Origin: Anagrus nilaparvatae
Taxonomy: Eukaryota; Arthropoda; Insecta; Hymenoptera; Mymaridae
Reading direction: 5' to 3'
Assembly: GCA_022575985.1 (NCBI GenBank)
Contig: JAKSXM010000007.1
Coordinates: 53,660,501-53,724,500, forward strand
DNA: 64,000 bases
A program made the translations under genes and the position numbers. Below the pieces are notes generated by a model that worked only from the letters and a program-made list of their open reading frames with translations, did no database searches and was not told the DNA's origin. Below, one piece after another: positions 21,569 to 33,400 of the stretch (its first letter is position 1; each line of letters opens with the position of its first letter).

Positions 21569-22390
21569 AAATATTTTATTTTTTAAAGTAGGATAAACTA
21601 ATTTATATGTTGATTAGCGTCATTGTACTTTGAATACATCTGCAATACTGCATATTAAATCACTTTGAATTTAAGATTTGAATATAAAATAAATATATTT
21701 ATTAATAGAAACAAAATTAAATATTTTTATTTTATAGTAAATAAAGACAAGTACGTCGTAATCAATTTTTTATTTATTTAAATTAGAAATTTGACATTAA
21801 ATATTAATATTTAAATATTATTTTTAAGCATTTATTTTTTTAATTATCTCAAAAATTTTTGAACCCAAATAAACTAAAAAAATATATATATATATATATA
21901 AATCTATGAATAATTTATATAAATTATAATGACAATGTACATAAAATCAATTTCATTATATATGCAAAGTTCAATTTAAGATGACAACGTCTATATTATA
22001 GATCGTAAAGCAACTTATCAATCCCAATGCTTTCTATATCACGAGGTTAACCATATATATGCAATCCAATATTGCTTCCTCCTTATATATGAAAGCACAT
22101 TGTCCTCTTTCAAATAATACAGGGTATAGTAATCGTATAACATCTAATACATGTACATATGCATGTCTGGTATCATTAAAACGGAAACGTACACATGTAC
22201 TGAACTGAAACTTAGAAGTCTAATTGTAATAGAAGTAGAATAACTAACTTATTTTTAAATAATTTACGTATTTAGAAATACACTCTAAAAAATTTACTTG
22301 AATTAATTATATTTATATAAGCAGGGTCGAGGCGGTGATTTTCGACACAATTAAGAAATTAATGACTTTAAACTGGTGTATAAGAATCAA
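21569..22390. other. A+T-rich stretch, no gene seen
   Basis: Contains a (TA)n run near 21883-21900 and some less simple DNA at 22015-22210. No coding frame or repeat copy recognised. Confidence 0.45.
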
Positions 22391-22393
22391 ATT

Positions 22394-22561
22394 TCAAGCG
22401 TTTTTGGATACAAAAGAATCCACTATTTTTTTGGTCACGTCTACATCCATTGTGCTATCGGATCTCGGGTTAAGTTTGCCCATGGCAACTTTGTACCCAA
22501 GACCCCAGGGATCATTGTTGACTTTGACCTTACATCCTACTTGTATAATATATGTCAATGT
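22394..22561 (-). pseudogene. LINE fragment: linker between endonuclease and reverse transcriptase
   Basis: On the minus strand a frame reads NNDPWGLGYKVAMGKL followed by about 25 residues and a stop. The DPWGxxYKxxxxKL motif is characteristic of the region between the endonuclease and the reverse transcriptase in jockey/R1-type LINE ORF2 proteins. Upstream is an in-frame stop, so only about 55 codons survive. It has the same strand as the LINE tail at 17.77-18.83 kb, and without the 2.46-kb palindrome the two would be some 1.1 kb closer, so they may be parts of one older element. No reverse transcriptase core is readable between them. The plus-strand frames over the same bases are shadows. 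Confidence 0.68.
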
Positions 22562-22632
22562 TTACATTAGTTATAAATTAAAAAGATTTTATTTTATAAC
22601 TGATGTAAATTATATAACTTTAATATAACATT

Positions 22633-23462
22633 AAACTTTTTAACAAAAAAATTGATGATTATGCTGATTATAAACATCTCCAAGATGATTTAAACAATAT
22701 AATTGACTGGTGTTCTTTGAACAAATTAAATTTAAATTTCAAAAAATGTTTTTCAATTTCTTATGGTCGCTTTATTTCATTTAATTTTGAGTACCAATTG
22801 GATGATGATGTTTATTGTCAAAAAACTGATGTTATAACCGATCTTGGTGTAATCATGGATCAGAAGTTAAGTTTTAATGATCATATAATATCAGTCAGTA
22901 AGGCTAATAGATCCTGGGGATTCATCCAAAGACATTCTGGTAGTTTTAACTCTAATACTATCAGGATGTTATATTTCAGTTTTGTAAAATCTATAATTAT
23001 GTATGCTTCTAACATTTGGTGTCCAGTTAATGATTGTTCTATGGAAAGGCTTGAGAGAATTAACCATAGAGCGGTTAGATATCTGGAATATAAGTCAGGA
23101 ACCCCCATGGACAAGTATGACCATGATTACACCAGTATGGCAAGGAAATTGGCTATACCAACCATTGAATCTTCAATGAAAGCCAGTGATGTTATTTTTA
23201 CTCATAAGATTACGAATGGAGAAATTAATTCCCCCCACTCTATACAATTTATACCCTATTAACAACTCTGATAATTATCAGTTAAGGTGTAAATTTCCAT
23301 TTAAAATGATACTATTAATTCTAAGTACCTAGAGGGAGAGATGATCCAAAGATCATCGACCCTATATAACTATTGTTACAAAAAAATTCCTAAAATTCTA
23401 AAATTTAATTCTAAAACCATCACACTTGCACACCACATTAAAAAGATTATGCATGAATATGG
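22633..23462 (+). pseudogene. LINE reverse transcriptase, C-terminal fragment
   Basis: The frame is open from about 22633 to 23262 and includes WCSLNKLNLNFKKCFSISY, DLGVIMDQKLSFNDHI, FVKSIIMYASNIWCPV and LERINHRAVRYLEYKSG. These are in the standard order of the post-catalytic part of a LINE reverse transcriptase: NxxKC, LGVxxDxxLxFxxHI, SxLxYAxxxWxP, ExxQRRxxR. A stop at 23260-23262 is probably a frameshift, since the next frame continues with LRCKFPFK-type sequence and a third piece ends near 23464-23466 with KIMHEYG and TAA. The catalytic residues are lost to 5' truncation, so it is not functional. Confidence 0.83.
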
Positions 23463-23718
23463 TTAATCCTTACTTTTTCTTCTTACCTTTTACGTAACCA
23501 TATTCTAGCATTCTTTTTTATTTTTATACTTTATATGTATTATGTTACTTTTATTTTAAAATTTATAATTATTTATGTGCAATTTAACAAATTACTGTTG
23601 AGAGATTATTGACATAACTTTTTTTTTTACTAGCTATTTATTGTATAATTATTTTTAATTCAAATTTTGCATAAATCACATAATATTTGTATTTAATTAA
23701 AAAGGGAAACTGTTAATA

Positions 23719-23724
23719 AATTAA

Positions 23725-23771
<47 letters not shown>

Positions 23772-23772
23772 C
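23719..23772. repeat. (AAAT)n microsatellite, LINE 3' tail
   Basis: About 13 AAAT units follow TTAATAAATT at the 3' end of the plus-strand LINE. They fit a tail added during target-primed reverse transcription. Confidence 0.92.
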
Positions 23773-23775
23773 TGT

Positions 23776-24540
23776 CCCTCAAAACCAAAAACCGATGTCA
23801 CTCACAATCAGTTTGCTAAAAATTTGTCCATTTTGATCTGCTTGCAACTTCTATTTTAGAGTCACAAGGGTAGCTAAAACAAAGGGTGCGAGGAGTTTTG
23901 ATTTTTCTGCAAGTCAAAATCAAAATGAATGTCAAGTTTACGAGTTACTCACTCAGCTTTTCTTCGGGAACTAAACATTAGGGATAAGCTATCAAAGAAG
24001 GTAGTTATTTGATAATGAATGTATTATGGACGAATTAATTACATAAATATGATTAATTGTTTATTAATTACTTTTAAAATTTTAGGCAAGACAATTAATC
24101 ATTAATCAGAAATTTATTCACTTATTTTTTATATAATACATGGTTTTAGGTTGCTTTGCTTGAAATTTCAAGAAAACTATTCTAACTGCAAAAACTATTT
24201 ATAAATATACATGAAAATGTGAATATAAGACACGACAATTCGTATATAGTATAACTTTAAATATTGTCGATAAATTTAAATTATAGACATTTTACTTATC
24301 AAAACTTTGAATATATATATTAAACTTTGACATTTATCTATATCTTATTTAATAATATAATTATTTATTCAAATTATCATTGTAAAATTTTTAATTTATT
24401 AAATATTTAAAGAATTTAAAATGCTATACTATAAGATTAGCTAACAAAAAGTTTTATTAGAGTCTTGGTTCATTTGAAAAATAAAAAATATTTTATGTAA
24501 AGTAAATATTTAATATAATTTTTTATTAAATTAACCAATA
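23776..24540. other. A+T-rich stretch, no gene seen
   Basis: The first 200 bp are less simple (CCCTCAAAACCAAAAACC, then CACTCACAATCAG) but no frame is supported; the rest is low-complexity. Confidence 0.45.
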
Positions 24541-24548
24541 AATAGTTT

Positions 24549-24876
24549 GGATCTACCCGGAACCTACACATTTTAACCTTGCACATCTATTTTCTTACAC
24601 ATTTTATTACACGAAAAAAATATTACACATTAAATAAATTACCAAAATAAATCTTACACAAGTGCAGGAAAATTAATAATTAAATATTTTATATATTTTA
24701 ATTGTAAAACAATATGAAAATTATAAAAATATACAAAATATTTAATTATTAATTTTCCTACACTTGTGTAAGATTTATTTTGGTAATTTATTTAATGTGT
24801 AATATTTTTTTCGTGTAATAAAATGTGTAAGAAAATAGATGTGCAAGATCAAAATGTGTAGGTTCCGAGTAGACCC
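24549..24876. mobile_element. 328-bp palindromic hAT-like MITE with 8-bp target duplication
   Basis: The left end GGATCTACCCGGAACCTACA and the right end TGTAGGTTCCGAGTAGACCC are inverted repeats, and nearly the whole element folds on itself (arms to about 24690). The flanks AATAGTTT (24541-24548) and AATAGTTT (24877-24884) are a perfect 8-bp direct repeat. 8-bp duplications are made by hAT-type (and P-type) transposases. The terminal sequence is not the common CAGNG start, so the family is not named. No coding capacity. Confidence 0.9.
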
Positions 24877-24884
24877 AATAGTTT

Positions 24885-26005
24885 AATTTTCATTTAATAG
24901 TCACGTTATGTTTCAGACAAGTTTTTTTTGCCAAACCAAATTTTAAATTGTGATTATAATATTTTTACAATAATAAAATTTAAAATATTTTTGGTTCCTT
25001 ATTTATGAATTTTTCAAATAATATTTTATATTATTTAAAATTTAATATGTGTCATAAAGTTCTACAAAAAACTAAATTATTATAAAAAGAAAGTAATGAT
25101 AAAAATAAGAAAGAAAAAAAAATATTACAATTGAGGAAAAAGTTCATGCGCATAAAATATGAAGCCAACTGAGCACAGTAAAATTGAAAAATAATGAAAG
25201 CTTGATTGGACTGACTTTTCTCTTCAAGTATATTTTTGGTTATATATATTTGTATATATAATGAATGTTCATGTACATGTATCTATACATACTTATAAAT
25301 GAATATTAAAAAAAAATGATATTCTATACCATTTTGTTACTATTTTTATTTTTTTTGTTACTTTATTTTAGTTAAAGATTGAGTGCTGCTGGGCACGCCA
25401 CAGAATTTTTTTTTTTTTATAGATTTTACATTTAATATACTACATAAAAAGAAATATATTTCTATATACACTTTCATAACAAGAAACTTGTGATTACGTC
25501 TCGAAACTTGGCTGATGTTGAAAATAGCGTAATTTTAAAATTTGCCGTTGGCATTTTAGTGATTAAACAGAAAACTTTTTTGAAACATTTAATTTCTTCC
25601 CTTTTTTTTTTTTAGTTTATGAAGAAAAAATGAAAATTTGAATTGTAAAAATAACGAACAGTTGCATCTTTTTTTTTTTTTATTTCCAGCGACCTAATAC
25701 CAAAGATACCCTACATTTATATATTCAAATATACTGCTAAAAAAAATTTAAATTTATATATAAATGCATAAAAATTAAAACGGCTGAAGAATCTTTATTA
25801 ATAAAACCTTGACTATAAATCTTAATAAAAAATTTTTTAATTTTTTTTAATGATTAAAATTTTACGAGCAATCTTAATATTATCAAAATTTTGGATGATT
25901 TTGTAAATTTAAACAAAAAAGTTAATAAAAACAATGAATGCAAGAAATAAAATATTACATTACACAACAAATTTTTTAATAAATAAGCAGAATTTAAATA
26001 GTGTA
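24885..26005. other. A+T-rich stretch, no gene seen
   Basis: Low-complexity DNA with several T-runs (near 25408, 25601 and 25670). No coding frame supported. Confidence 0.5.
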
Positions 26006-26009
26006 CTGA

Positions 26010-26114
26010 CTAGATGTTATAGAAGTACTATGGGGAGAAATTGATCCTATTTGTGAGCCAGAAATGGATCCTCTCGTAAGGTTCATGAAGAATAAAAATG
26101 TGCTGGGACTATGA
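26010..26114 (+). pseudogene. Possible short exon or relic, unidentified
   Basis: After GTGTACTGACTAG the plus strand has a 34-codon frame containing VLWGEIDPICEPEMDPLVR then FMKNKN and ends in TGA. Composition is balanced against very A+T-rich flanks, and the AG before the frame would allow a splice acceptor. I recognise no family. Confidence 0.2.
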
Positions 26115-26405
26115 ACTGGAAACTAACAGAGGTGCTTTAAGTGCCAGTTAACTTTTCTCTGTTTATAACTCAAATATTTGGGTGAAAACTCAAATGAAAA
26201 ATTACAGAGACATATTAAGTTTTGAAGAAAAATATAATTTCTATATTACCATACAGAAATGCTCTTAAATAGCAAAAGCATAGCTAATTTTTTTTTTGAA
26301 CTGAAAATTAGAGTTAACTTTATTTTTATTTTATCATCATTTAAATGTATAGTATTCTCACTAATTAATGCGTAGTATTATCATTATACTTTACTCATAA
26401 AAAAA
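26115..26405. other. A+T-rich stretch, no gene seen
   Basis: Low-complexity DNA; nothing supported. Confidence 0.4.
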
Positions 26406-26409
26406 GTTT

Positions 26410-26800
26410 TTAACATGGAACATATTTATAGGGATGGGGTACTTCAGAACTTGAAAATTAAGGGGGGGGGGGGTCAAATTTGTCTTATTTAAGGGGAGGG
26501 GTCAAATTTTTCCGATTTAAGGGGGGGGTCAAATAAGACTTAGAATAATTTAAATTTAGGAATTTTGAAAAATCTGGGTTTAGTGACTTAGAATAATACA
26601 GGTTTATGGACAATAACATAACAATAACATAACAATAACATCGATTTAGGGACTTAAAGTAATTCAGATTCATTCACTTAGAACCATTTTGATTTATAGA
26701 CTTATAATAATATCGATTTATGGACTTAGAATAATTCAGGTTTAGGGAATCAGAATAGTTTCGGTTTTCAGAAAATTGTATTGTAATGTTGAGTAACATT
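26410..26800 (+). mobile_element. AACATGGAACATG-ended element, left-end copy
   Basis: Starts TTTTTAACATGGAACATATT then TATAGGGATGGGGTACTTC. It has two G-runs with GGGGTCAAATTTG-type units and then about ten diverged 26-27 bp units around GACTTAGAATAATTCAGG. The right terminus (CATGCTCGTCGGTTG) of the family is not found, so the copy is truncated or diverged at its right end. A (CAATAACATAA)-type small tandem lies at about 26612-26642. Confidence 0.65.
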
Positions 26801-28051
26801 TGCATTACACCTAGCCCTCAGCTGGAAGTAAACATGTCCACTTATAAAAATTGTATTAGTTTGGAGATACGTCAGCTTTTGTCGTTAAATTAAAAATTTT
26901 TTTAAAATTAATATACAGGAGAAAAATATTTTTTATATTTTGCAAGGTTAATTTTAGTAAAACGGGGTTAGTTTTAAGAACAAAAAAATTTTGTAAATTT
27001 TACAAATATGAAATTAGAATATTGTAATTCTAACTATAAACATGGTTATATTTACAAAATATTTGAACAGAAAATAACAAAATTTTATGATGTAAACATA
27101 ACCAGCATTTTTGGTTATGTTTAACAGTTATTTTTCTCCGTGTATAAAATTTTTTTAGGAAAAATTCTGGTGAAAACGTCAATTCAAAATTACTTATTGA
27201 GATAAAACTTTGAAAAAAAAAATGTTTGCTTCGGTGAGATCACCTGAACCTAAATAATTCATGTCTTTACTAACCACTAACGATATATTAAATGATGAAG
27301 AAACCATTTGATGCATAAAAAATAGCTGTGTTGATTTTTTTTATTTTTTTAATTAAACTCTTTTTCGATACAAAAACAAGATAATGAAAATTACTCTATA
27401 TTTAATTAGGAATAAATTTTTTTTAATTTTTATAATATTATTATATATTTAAGAATAATAGACTTACGCAAAGAAAATATTAAATTATATTTTAAGAGCT
27501 ATTATGCATTTCTTTTTATTATAAGATTCGTTCTTCAACGATTTTCTACGAGGCAAGTAACAAACCTCTTATACGCCACAACCATGTTTTCATGCTTTGA
27601 AATTAAAGCCGCATAATTAATTAAAATGTAATTAATGGGTCGCAAAAATTAATTACGAACTACTTTGTTAAAAATCAATAAAGAACGTGTGTTTACTACT
27701 TCAATAAATTTAAAAATGATGAAATTTTTCTTCTTCTATTTTTATAATTCAAGTTACAGAATAAAAGTGGATAATTATTTTTAATTAAAAAAAAATAATT
27801 AATTGTTATCCAGATGTGCAGGTTACACTTTTCAATAACTTTTTATGCCTAATTTTTATCGTTAGCTTTGTAAATCAATTCTGAAACTTCAAGTTTTTTT
27901 TTTGTTCTTTGATAAATTTTATGCATAGAATTTTCCAAATGAAAGAATCTTTTAATATTTGTACATTTTTTTTTCTTAAGCGTAAAAAATAAATTCTTTG
28001 TAACCCAAATTTCGTGATCTTTGTTTCCCGTTGGTTGAATTCCAATTGTGG
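26801..28051. other. A+T-rich stretch, no gene seen
   Basis: Mostly low-complexity. A patch at about 27530-27610 (GTTCTTCAACGATTTTCTAC then GAGGCAAG) is more balanced, and both strands have 20-25 codon open runs over it, but nothing identifies a product. Confidence 0.45.
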
Positions 28052-28069
28052 CTACCCGGTGATGAAAAT
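28052..28069 (+). repeat. Left terminal inverted repeat of the satellite composite
   Basis: CTACCCGGTGATGAAAAT, followed by TGACTGTTTTACTGTCC, already in the style of the satellite. Confidence 0.85.
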
Positions 28070-28860
28070 TGACTGTTTTACTGTCCGCAAAGTCATTTTA
28101 TAGTAAAAAAAACATATTTTGAATGTTCGTCGCAGACGGTAAAAAATTTGATAGTAAAATTATAGTCGATTTAAGGTCAAGAATATGTTCAAAAAACATA
28201 CACATTTATAGTCAATTCAAATAGTAAAAAAATAGATTTTTAATAGTCAGCATATAGTAAAAAAAACATCCAAAAAATATACACTTAAGAAAAAATATAC
28301 AATCAAATCAGGTTATTTTAACTGTCTTATGAATGTTACAAAAACATTCAAATGACGCCAGAAATATTTCATAAAATTTAGTACTATATTTTCAGTCATT
28401 TGAACCTTTTTTTTATGTTCTAAAAACTAAGTATTATTATCAAAAATGATATAATTTAATGTCATAATAAGGTAAAAAAATAGTCACAAATATATATATT
28501 TAATATATTTTTGACATAAGAATAAGTCAAATTTTTGTCATATTTTAGTTATAGACGGTACACATAATACATTATGCGAATAGTCAAAAAAATGTAAAAT
28601 CAATGTTGAAAAAACATCCATTATTAGTCATAAAGACAATAATTTAGATAATTAAAAATCTAAAATCAAATAGTCATTACAATATTTAAAGAGTGTTCAT
28701 ATGACGTTAAAATATTGTTCGCCTTACAGTAATAAAATTTACCGATTAAGGTTAAAAGAATAGTCAAATAAATATATTTTGAATGTCTTTATGACACAAC
28801 AGAATGTCTTAAGAAAAATTTTTTAAGTAAAATTTAAATCTTTTATTCAGCTTATAAAGC
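28070..28860 (+). repeat. Diverged edge of the satellite array
   Basis: Irregular units sharing ATAGTCA, TAGTAAAA, ACATTTTTGAAT-type and TTGACAT motifs with the main array but with much lower mutual identity. Edges of tandem arrays are usually the most diverged because unequal exchange homogenises the interior. Confidence 0.8.
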
Positions 28861-31800
28861 GTAAATAAATAGTCATTTGAACATAAAAATAGTATCCGTT
28901 TGACGATAAAAATTAGTCTAATTTTAGTAAAAATTTATGTCAGCGAAGGTCAAAAGAATAGTCAAACGAATATATTTTTAATGCCCTACTGACAAAACTA
29001 AGTGTCCGAGAAAAAACTTTTATAGTAAAATTAAAGTCCTTCGCAGGGTTAATAAAAGCGAAAAAAAATGGTCATTTGAACATAAAAAAAGTATCCGTTT
29101 GACGATAAAAATTAGTCGCACTTTAGTGAAAATTTTAGTCAGCGAAGGTTAAAAAGATAGTCAAACGAACATATTTTTAATGTCCTACTAACACAACTAA
29201 ATGTCCGAGACAAAACTTTTATAGTAAAATTAAAGTCCTTCGCAGGGTTAATAAAAGCGAAAAAAAATGGTCATTTGAACATAAAAAAAGTATCCTTTTG
29301 ACTATAAAAATTAGTCGCATTTTAGTGAAAATTTTTGTCATCGAAGGTTAAAAAGATAGTCAAACGAACATATTTTTAATGTCTTTTTGACAAAACTAAA
29401 TGTCCGCCGAAAACCTTTTATAGTAAAATTAAAGTCCTTCGCATAGTTAATAAAAGCGAAAAAAAATGGTCATTTGAACATAAAAAAAGTATCCGTTTGA
29501 CGATAAAAATTAGTCGCACTTTAGTGAAAATTTTAGTCAGCGAAGGTTAAAAAGATAGTCAAACGAACATATTTTTAATGTCTTTTTGACAAAACTAAAT
29601 GTCCGCCGAAAACCTTTTATAGTAAAATTAAAGTCCTTCGCATAGTTAATAAAAGCGAAAAAAAATGGTCATTTGAACATAAAAAAAGTATCCGTTTGAC
29701 GATAAAAATTAGTCGCACTTTAGTGAAAATTTTAGTCAGCGAAGGTTAAAAAAATAGTCAAACGAACATATTTTTAATGTCTTTTTGACAAAACTAAATG
29801 TCCGCCGAAAAACTTTTATAGTAAAATTAAAGTCCTTCGCTTAGTTAATAAAAGCGAAAAAAAATGGTCATTTGAACATAAAAAAAGTATCCGTTTGACG
29901 ATAAAAATTAGTCGCACTTTAGTGAAAATTTTAGTCAGCGAAGGTTAAAAAGATAGTCAAACGAACATATTTTTAATGTCTTTTTGACAAAACTAAATGT
30001 CCGCCGAAAAACTTTTATAGTAAAATTAAAGTCCTTCGCATAGTTAATAAAAGCGAAAAAAAATGGTCATTTGAACATAAAAAAAGTATCCGTTTGAGGA
30101 TAAAAATTAGTCGCACTTTAGTGAAAATTTTAGTCAGCGAAGGTTAAAAAGATAGTCAAACGAACATATTTTTAATGTCCTACTAACACAACTAAATGTC
30201 CGAGACAAAACTTTTATAGTAAAATTAAAGTCCTTCGCAGGGTTAATAAAAGCGAAAAAAAATGGTCATTTGAACATAAAAAAAGTATCCGTTTGACTAT
30301 AAAAATTAGTCGCATTTTAGTGAAAATTTTTATCATCGAAGGTTAAAAAGATAGTCAAACGAACATATTTTTAATGTCTTTTTGACAAAACTAAATGTCC
30401 GCCGAAAAACTTTTATAGTAAAATAAAAGTCCTTCGCACAGTTGATAGAAGCGAAAAAAATGGTCATTTGCACATAAAAAAAGTATCCTTTTGACTATAA
30501 AAATTAGTCGCATTTTAGTGAAAATTTTTGTCATCGAAGGTTAAAAAGATAGTCAAACGAACATATTTTTAATGTCTTTTTGACAAAACTAAATGTCCGC
30601 CGAAAAACTTTTATAGTAAAATTAAAGTCCTTCGCATAGTTAATAAAAGCGAAAAAAAATGGTCATTTGAACATAAAAAAAGTATCCGTTTGACGATAAA
30701 AATTAGTCGCACTTTAGTGAAAATTTTAGTCAGCGAAGGTTAAAAAGATAGTCAAACGAATATATTTTTAATGTCCTACTAACACAACTAAATGTCCGAG
30801 ACAAAACTTTTATAGTAAAATTAAAGTCCTTCGCAGGGTTAATAAAAGCGAAAAAAAATGGTCATTTGAACATAAAAAAAGTATCCTTTTGACTATAAAA
30901 ATTAGTCGCATTTTTGTGAAAATTTTTGTCATCGAAGGTTAAAAAGATAGTCAAACCAACATATTTTTAATGTCTTTTTGACAAAACTAAATGTCCGCCG
31001 AAAAACTTTTATAGTAAAATTAAAGTCCTTCGCATAGTTAATAAAAGCGAAAAAAAATGGTCATTTGAACATAAAAAAAGTATCCGTTTGACCATAAAAA
31101 TTAGTCGCACTTTAGTGAAAATTTTAGTCAGCGAAGGTTAAAAAGATAGTCAAACGAACATATTTTTAATGTCATAATGACACAACTAAATGTCCGAGAC
31201 AAAACTTTTATAGTAAAATTAAAGTCCTTCGCAGGGTTAATAAAAGCGAAAAAAAATGGTCATTTGAACATAAAAAAAGTATCCGTTTGACGATAAAAAT
31301 TAGTCGCACTTTAGTGAAAATTTTAGTCAGCGAAGGTTAAAAAGATAGTCAAACGAACATATTTTTAATGTCTTTTTGACAAAACTAAATGTCCGCCGAA
31401 AAACTTTTATAGTAAAATAAAAGTCCTTCGCACAGTTGATAGAAGCGAAAAAAATGGTCATTTGCACATAAAAAAAGTATCCTTTTGACTATAAAAATTA
31501 GTCGCATTTTAGTGAAAATTTTTGTCATCGAAGGTTAAAAAGATAGTCAAACGAACATATTTTTAATGTCTTTTTGACAAAACTAAATGTCCGCCGAAAA
31601 ACTTTTATAGTAAAATTAAAGTCCTTCGCATAGTTAATAAAAGCGAAAAAAAATGGTCATTTGAACATAAAAAAAGTATCCGTTTGACGATAAAAATTAG
31701 TCGCACTTTAGTGAAAATTTTAGTCAGCGAAGGTTAAAAAGATAGTCAAACGAACATATTTTTAATGTCTTTTTGACAAAACTAAATGTCCGCCGAAAAA

Positions 31801-33400
31801 CTTTTATAGTAAAATAAAAGTCCTTCGCACAGTTGATAGAAGCGAAAAAAATGGTCATTTGCACATAAAAAAAGTATCCTTTTGACTATAAAAATTAGTC
31901 GCATTTTAGTGAAAATTTTTGTCATCGAAGGTTAAAAAGATAGTCAAACGAACATATTTTTAATGTCTTTTTGACAAAACTAAATGTCCGCCGAAAAACT
32001 TTTATAGTAAAATTAAAGTCCTTCGCATAGTTAATAAAAGCGAAAAAAAATGGTCATTTGAACATAAAAAAAGTATCCGTTTGACGATAAAAATTAGTCG
32101 CACTTTAGTGAAAATTTTAGTCAGCGAAGGTTAAAAAGATAGTCAAACGAACATATTTTTAATGTCTTTTTGACAAAACTAAATGTCCGCCGAAAAACTT
32201 TTATAGTAAAATAAAAGTCCTTCGCACAGTTGATAGAAGCGAAAAAAATGGTCATTTGCACATAAAAAAAGTATCCTTTTGACTATAAAAATTAGTCGCA
32301 TTTTAGTGAAAATTTTTGTCATCGAAGGTTAAAAAGATAGTCAAACGAACATATTTTTAATGTCTTTTTGACAAAACTAAATGTCCGCCGAAAAACTTTT
32401 ATAGTAAAATTAAAGTCCTTCGCAAAGTTAATAAAAGCGAAAAAAAATGGTCATTTGAACATAAAAAAAGTATCCGTTTGACGATAAAAATTAGTCGCAC
32501 TTTAGTGAAAATTTTAGTCAGCGAAGGTTAAAAAGATAGTCAAACGAATATATTTTTAATGTCCTACTAACACAACTAAATGTCCGAGACAAAACTTTTA
32601 TAGTAAAATTAAAGTCCTTCGCAGGGTTAATAAAAGCGAAAAAAAATGGTCATTTGAACATAAAAAAAGTATCCTTTTGACTATAAAAATTAGTCGCATT
32701 TTTGTGAAAATTTTTGTCATCGAAGGTTAAAAAGATAGTCAAACCAACATATTTTTAATGTCTTTTTGACAAAACTAAATGTCCGCCGAAAAACTTTTAT
32801 AGTAAAATTAAAGTCCTTCGCATAGTTAATAAAAGCGAAAAAAAATGGTCATTTGAACATAAAAAAAGTATCCGTTTGACCATAAAAATTAGTCGCACTT
32901 TAGTGAAAATTTTAGTCAGCGAAGGTTAAAAAGATAGTCAAACGAACATATTTTTAATGTCATAATGACACAACTAAATGTCCGAGACAAAACTTTTATA
33001 GTAAAATTAAAGTCCTTCGCAGGGTTAATAAAAGCGAAAAAAAATGGTCATTTGAACATAAAAAAAGTATCCGTTTGACGATAAAAATTAGTCGCACTTT
33101 AGTGAAAATTTTAGTCAGCGAAGGTTAAAAAGATAGTCAAACGAACATATTTTTAATGTCTTTTTGACAAAACTAAATGTCCGCCGAAAAACTTTTATAG
33201 TAAAATAAAAGTCCTTCGCACAGTTGATAGAAGCGAAAAAAATGGTCATTTGCACATAAAAAAAGTATCCGTTTGACGATAAAAATTAGTCGCACTTTAG
33301 TGAAAATTTTAGTCAGCGAAGGTTAAAAAGATAGTCAAACGAACATATTTTTAATGTCATAATGACAGAACTAACCGTCCACGGAAAAAAAATTTATAGT
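28861..33400 (+). repeat. 199-bp satellite array, about 22 homogeneous monomers
   Basis: GGTCATTTGAACATAAAAAA recurs at 29070, 29269, 29468, 29667 and 29866, exactly 199 bp apart, and so on. Each monomer has two related halves of about 100 bp: one starts GGTCATTTGAACATAA, the other TAGTCAAACGAACATATT, so the array arose from a shorter dimerised unit. Variant monomers (CCTACTAACACAACTAAATG against CTTTTTGACAAAACTAAATG; CACAGTTGATAGAAGC against CATAGTTAATAAAAGC) alternate in a higher-order pattern. No coding frame runs through it. Confidence 0.97.

Larger units (their letters stand above)
22627..23775 (+). mobile_element. 5'-truncated LINE with (TAAA)n tail, plus strand
   Basis: The element begins inside the reverse transcriptase, immediately after where the catalytic YADD would be (the first residues read KLFNKKIDDYADYKHLQDDL), and runs to a (AAAT)n tail at about 23719-23771. 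A tetranucleotide tail of this kind is typical of some LINE clades. It is oriented against the LINE linker fragment just to its left. Confidence 0.85.

Noticed and set aside
22335..22628. Plus-strand frames of 64 and 97 codons
   Set aside because: The minus strand over the same bases encodes the LINE linker motif DPWGLGYK, which explains the balanced composition; the plus frames are shadows.
22881..23114. Minus-strand 77-codon frame
   Set aside because: Antisense shadow of the plus-strand LINE reverse transcriptase.
28861..33400. CRISPR-like regular repeats
   Set aside because: The whole 199-bp unit is repeated without unique spacers, in a eukaryotic sequence; this is satellite DNA.
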